Source: JANMMJ01 sp964543235
GTDB lineage: Bacteria > Pseudomonadota > Alphaproteobacteria > Rhizobiales > Aestuariivirgaceae
Reading direction: 5' to 3'
DNA: 64,000 bases
Assembly (NCBI GenBank): GCA_964543235.1
Contig: CAZIXE010000013.1
Location: 10,665-74,664, forward strand
In this document: positions 61,090-64,000 of the stretch, piece by piece
How positions within the stretch are numbered: the first letter of the stretch is position 1
Layout: the number at the start of each line of letters is the position of its first letter
Notes under the pieces: model-generated
What the model was told of the DNA's origin: nothing
Databases searched by the model: none
Seen by the model: the letters and a program-made list of their open reading frames with translations, nothing else
Translations under genes and position numbers: made by a program

Positions 61090-61859
61090 CCGCCGTCCAC
61101 TTCCTTCAGCTCGAGCCGCTGCACCGGCCTGACTCCGATGTTGTGCTTCAGCATCAGCTCGCAAAAGCGGTCGCCGTCGATCAGCACGATGCGGCGCGAG
61201 ATCTGTGCGGCGAATTCCCGGGCCGGGCGGCTGAAGCAGGCAGTAGTGGCGAAAATGCCCTTGCCCGCCCTGTGCTGCTCGAGGCTGCCGGCAAAATCGC
61301 GCAGATCGGTGACGGGAACGGTGGTGCTGGGGCGGTAGCGCTTGGCCTGGACGTAGATGGTATCGAGGCCAAGCTCGTCGACAGGGACGATGCCGTCGAT
61401 GCCGCAATCGCCGCTGCGGCCGAGGCGGCAGGCCAGGCTGCCCGCATGGCGGCCGTAACCCATGGCGACCAGGAGGTCGATGACGGCGGCCTCGAAGGCA
61501 GCGGGCGCCATGGCATAGAGCCGTGACAAGAGTTCCGTGCGCAGCGCCCGGTCGATGCGGGCATAGGCGCGGCAGATGGCGTCGCGATCGGCACTGGCTG
61601 ACGCGTGGCTGCGGTCGAGCCGGCGCAGGCCGGCGCCGGTGATGGCATAGCGGCCGCCGCCGCAGCCGAGGACCAGGCGGTCCCGCTCCAGGCAGGACAG
61701 CACCCAGGAAAATCCCTGTTCGGCCTGGTGCCAGTGGCGCGGCACCTGGGCGGCGAGAGCGGCATCGGCGGCCAGTTCGGCCACCGAAACGGGCTCGGCG
61801 GCTGCGGCCAGGCGGGCCAGCAGCGGCAGGACCAGTCGGGCGTCATCCGGCATCAGCAT
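61014..61859 (-). CDS. Mrr-like restriction endonuclease family protein
   Basis: Probable Mrr-type nuclease, 281 residues. A winged-helix-like N-terminal region (residues 15-90) precedes the PD-(D/E)xK catalytic fold at about 110-240: FEAAVIDLLVAMGYG, then SGDCGIDGIVPVDELGLDTI and YVQAKRYRPSTTV, giving Asp...QAK as the active site. SRPAREFAAQISRRIVLIDG is also Mrr-like. No methyltransferase or restriction partner is adjacent; the target, if any, is likely modified DNA. Tail-to-tail overlap of 76 bases with bufC. Confidence 0.82.
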   Translation of the reverse strand: MLMPDDARLVLPLLARLAAAAEPVSVAELAADAALAAQVPRHWHQAEQGFSWVLSCLERDRLVLGCGGGRYAITGAGLRRLDRSHASASADRDAICRAYARIDRALRTELLSRLYAMAPAAFEAAVIDLLVAMGYGRHAGSLACRLGRSGDCGIDGIVPVDELGLDTIYVQAKRYRPSTTVPVTDLRDFAGSLEQHRAGKGIFATTACFSRPAREFAAQISRRIVLIDGDRFCELMLKHNIGVRPVQRLELKEVDGGYFASAAGAAILTAQTSSASTQPRR

Positions 61860-61963
61860 GGGCAGAGTTCCGAATCACGTCCATTACCAGATTTGCCCTA
61901 AAGACAAATTTGTGAGAACGCTGCAATTTGAACGGCCTTGCAGGTGGGCGGTGGCCGGCCCGT

Positions 61964-63136
61964 TCAGGCGGTTTCGGCGAAGAGCTCGCGGCCGATCAGC
62001 CAGCGCCTGATCTCGCTGGTGCCGGCGCCGATCTCATAGAGCTTGGCGTCGCGCAGCAGGCGGCCGGCCGGGGTATCGTTGACATAGCCCGCTCCTCCGA
62101 GGCACTGGATGGCTTCCAGGGTCATCCAGGTGGCCTTCTCGCCGGCATAGAGGATGGCACCGGCCGCATCCTTGCGGGTGGTCTGGCCGCGGTCGCAGGC
62201 GCGCGCCACGGCATAGACATAGGCGCGGCAGGCATTCATGGTCGTGTACATGTCGGCGAGCTTGCCCTGCATGAGCTGGAAGGTGCCGATCGGCTCGCCG
62301 AACTGGCGGCGTTCATGGACGTAGGGCAGCACCAGGTCCATGCAGGCCTGCATGATGCCGAGCGGACCGGCGGCCAGCACGGCGCGCTCATAGTCGAGGC
62401 CCGACATCAGGACGTTGACACCCCTGCCCTCCTCGCCCAGCCGGTTCTCCTCCGGCACCTCGCAATCCTCGAAACGCAGTTCGCCGGTCTCGGAGCCCCG
62501 CATGCCCAGCTTGTCGAGCTTCTGGGCAACCGAGAAGCCCCTGAAAGCGGATTCGACGATGAAGGCGGTGATGCCCTTCGGCCCGGCGGCGGGGTCGGTC
62601 TTGGCATAGACGACGATGACATCGGCCACGGGGCCATTGGTGATCCAGAACTTGCCGCCATTCAGCACATAGCGGCTGCCCCGCTTCTCCGCCCTGAGCG
62701 ACATGGCCACGACATCGGAGCCGGCGCCGGTTTCCGACATGGCAAGGGCCCCCACATGTTCGCCGGCGATGAGCTTCGGGAGATAGCGGCGCTTCTGGTC
62801 CTCGGTCCCGTTGCGGCGGATCTGGTTGATGCAGAGGTTGGAATGGGCGCCATAGGAAAGACCCACCGAGGCCGAGCCGCGGGAGATCTCCTCCATGGCG
62901 ACGCAATGTTCGAGATAGCCCAGGCCGGCGCCGCCGTATTCTTCCTCGACGGTGATGCCATGGACCCCGAGTTCGCCCAGCTTCGGCCACAGCGCCCGGG
63001 GAAAGGCGTCGCTGCGGTCGATCGCATCGGCGAGGGGAGCGATCTCGGCGGCGGTGAAGGCGCGCACCGTCTCGCGGATGGCATCGGCGGTCTCGCCGAG
63101 GCCGAAGTCCAGCATGGGCGGCAGGTTGGACAGCAT
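61964..63136 (-). CDS. ivd: Isovaleryl-CoA dehydrogenase
   Basis: Flavin-dependent acyl-CoA dehydrogenase of leucine breakdown. FAD/substrate regions: GALAMSETGAGSDVVAMSLR, KFWITNGPVADVIVVYAKTD and QCLGGAGYVNDTPAGRLLRD. The glutamate typical of isovaleryl-CoA dehydrogenases is in GLDYERAVLAAGPLG, on the helix used by this subgroup rather than the C-terminal position of others. 390 residues. The C-terminus (IGAGTSEIRRWLIGRELF) is also diagnostic. Confidence 0.92.
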   Translation of the reverse strand: MLSNLPPMLDFGLGETADAIRETVRAFTAAEIAPLADAIDRSDAFPRALWPKLGELGVHGITVEEEYGGAGLGYLEHCVAMEEISRGSASVGLSYGAHSNLCINQIRRNGTEDQKRRYLPKLIAGEHVGALAMSETGAGSDVVAMSLRAEKRGSRYVLNGGKFWITNGPVADVIVVYAKTDPAAGPKGITAFIVESAFRGFSVAQKLDKLGMRGSETGELRFEDCEVPEENRLGEEGRGVNVLMSGLDYERAVLAAGPLGIMQACMDLVLPYVHERRQFGEPIGTFQLMQGKLADMYTTMNACRAYVYAVARACDRGQTTRKDAAGAILYAGEKATWMTLEAIQCLGGAGYVNDTPAGRLLRDAKLYEIGAGTSEIRRWLIGRELFAETA

Positions 63137-63157
63137 CGCTCCTCCTCCGGGCGCAGG

Positions 63158-63613
63158 CTACCATGGCCAGGGCCGGCGCATATAGCGAAGATAAGGGGTG
63201 CGGATGGCGTGGCGGGCATAAAACGCCTGCAGGCCGGAGTCGCGTTCGTCGACCATCCAGAGGACCTGGGCGGCCTGCAGCCGGTCGGCAAGGTCATAGA
63301 CGCCCCGCAGCAGGGCGGTCCCCACGCCCCTGCCCCGGGCTGCATCGCAAACGAAGAGATCCTGCAGGAAGAGGATGTCCGAGCCTGTCCAGGCAAAGGG
63401 CGTGCGGCTGGCCGTGGCAAAACCCAATGGTGTACCGGTGGTGTCGCGGGCGATCAGCGCATGGAGGCCGCTTGCCGGATCGCAGATGCTCGCCCAGGCC
63501 GCCGCCGATACGGCGGCGGGAACCTGGCCGCGCATATGGGCCTGCCATGCCTGCCAGAGCCGCAGCCAGTCGGCGCGGTCGGCAGCACCGGCTTCGGCCA
63601 CATGCAACTTCAT
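63158..63613 (-). CDS. GNAT family N-acetyltransferase
   Basis: GNAT-fold protein of 151 residues. The acetyl-CoA loop is LQDLFVCDAARGRGVGTALL near residue 90; FLQDLFV is the preceding strand. Substrate unknown. The ATG at 63613 overlaps the mgtE stop by 4 bases (ATGA). Lies upstream of ivd on the same strand with a 21-base gap. Confidence 0.85.
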   Translation of the reverse strand: MKLHVAEAGAADRADWLRLWQAWQAHMRGQVPAAVSAAAWASICDPASGLHALIARDTTGTPLGFATASRTPFAWTGSDILFLQDLFVCDAARGRGVGTALLRGVYDLADRLQAAQVLWMVDERDSGLQAFYARHAIRTPYLRYMRRPWPW

Positions 63614-64000
63614 TGCAGCAGCCACAGGGTGGCGAGACCGAGAAAGGCGAAGAAGCCGACAACATCGGTCACGGTGGTGACAAAGGTGCCGGAGGCAACC
63701 GCGGGGTCGATGTCGAAATGATCGAGCGCCAGCGGCACGAAGATGCCGGCGAGTGCTGCCGCCACGAGGTTGATCACCATGGCGGCGCCGATCACCAGGC
63801 CCAGGCCATCGGAACCGAACCACCACCAGGCGAAGGCCCCCATCAGCAGGGCGAACAGGAATCCGTTGATCAGGCCGACGGCGCCTTCGCGCAGCGCCAC
63901 CTTCATGGCGTTGACGGGACCCAGATTGCGGGTGGCGAGCGCCCGCACCGCCACGGTCATGGTCTGGGTGCCGGCATTGCCGCCCATCGAGGCGACGATC
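63610..64000 (-). CDS. mgtE: Magnesium transporter MgtE (5' end outside window)
   Basis: C-terminal membrane part of the Mg2+ channel MgtE; the N-terminal regulatory and CBS domains lie beyond the window end. The pore signature MGGNAGTQTMTVAVRALATR is visible, then the last membrane segments (GLINGFLFALLMGAFAWWWF and GLVIGAAMVINLVAAALAGI) and the conserved DPAVASGTFVTTVTDVVGFF. The frame is open through base 64000. Confidence 0.93.
   Translation of the reverse strand, partial: IVASMGGNAGTQTMTVAVRALATRNLGPVNAMKVALREGAVGLINGFLFALLMGAFAWWWFGSDGLGLVIGAAMVINLVAAALAGIFVPLALDHFDIDPAVASGTFVTTVTDVVGFFAFLGLATLWLLQ

Noticed and set aside
61928..63721. 597-codon plus-strand frame opposite ivd and the GNAT gene
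   Set aside because: Shadow frame without any domain signature.

Overview
The window is a high-GC alphaproteobacterial chromosome segment, most likely from the order Hyphomicrobiales (Rhizobiales). The basis is gene order: rpsF-rpsR-rplI, then dnaB-alr-(mlaE-mlaF)-radA-cvpA-purF, a guaB-MAPEG-rsmB cluster and topA-rnr-DUF983-NUDIX. An MntR-type manganese box, a DUF1489 gene and an aco-like operon with acoX fit the same order. I cannot name a genus. Genes are densely packed and often overlap by 4 bases (ATGA or GTGA). No insertion sequence, prophage or CRISPR array is visible.

Layout. Bases 1-7.9 kb: ribosomal proteins S6/S18/L9 closed by a terminator, a cyclopropane fatty acid synthase, DnaB, an aldo/keto reductase, alanine racemase and a two-gene Mla-type lipid ABC transporter closed by a strong terminator. 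8-15 kb: a 23-codon ORF with an almost perfect anti-Shine-Dalgarno match, an amidohydrolase, RadA, a LysR/SnoaL-like divergent pair, CvpA and PurF. 15-22.7 kb: a LysE exporter, mntH/mntR around a manganese box, rRNA methyltransferases, IMP dehydrogenase and a Ppx/GppA phosphatase. 22.8-28.5 kb: a soluble histidine kinase, a HerA-like ATPase and a large RTX protein. 28.7-31.5 kb is the most accessory-looking part: tRNA-Gln(CTG), a VapBC toxin-antitoxin module with its operator, a second RTX protein and two small orphan genes. 31.5-36 kb: acoX-acoA-acoB-acoC-like 2-oxoacid/acetoin dehydrogenase operon, divergent from an SMP-30 lactonase. 36.9-41.9 kb: a GST, a 32-residue membrane peptide, an MFS carrier, a CDF metal exporter and HutD. 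42-50 kb: topA, rnr, DUF983, a NUDT19-like NUDIX protein and an RTX lipase. 50-57 kb: putA, panC, a DksA-like protein with a damaged zinc site, an MFS carrier, GNAT/DUF1489 and dodecin. 57-64 kb: a biotin-dependent carboxylase subunit, a bufferin copper-peptide operon (bufABC), an Mrr-like nuclease, isovaleryl-CoA dehydrogenase, a GNAT protein and the end of mgtE.

How the genes work together. Three unlinked RTX proteins, two of which share a near-identical kind of C-terminal domain, point to a type I secretion system encoded elsewhere. Metal handling is prominent: mntH/mntR for manganese, a CDF exporter, the bufferin operon for copper and mgtE for magnesium. Carbon and amino acid catabolism is represented by aco-like genes, putA, isovaleryl-CoA dehydrogenase and the carboxylase.

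The best candidates for something little described are: the 23-codon ORF at 7996..8067 with its extreme ribosome-binding site and hairpin; the RTX family around tRNA-Gln, including a predicted seven-bladed propeller; the histone-H1-like tail on the E1 alpha subunit; and the 32-residue membrane peptide at 37839..37937.
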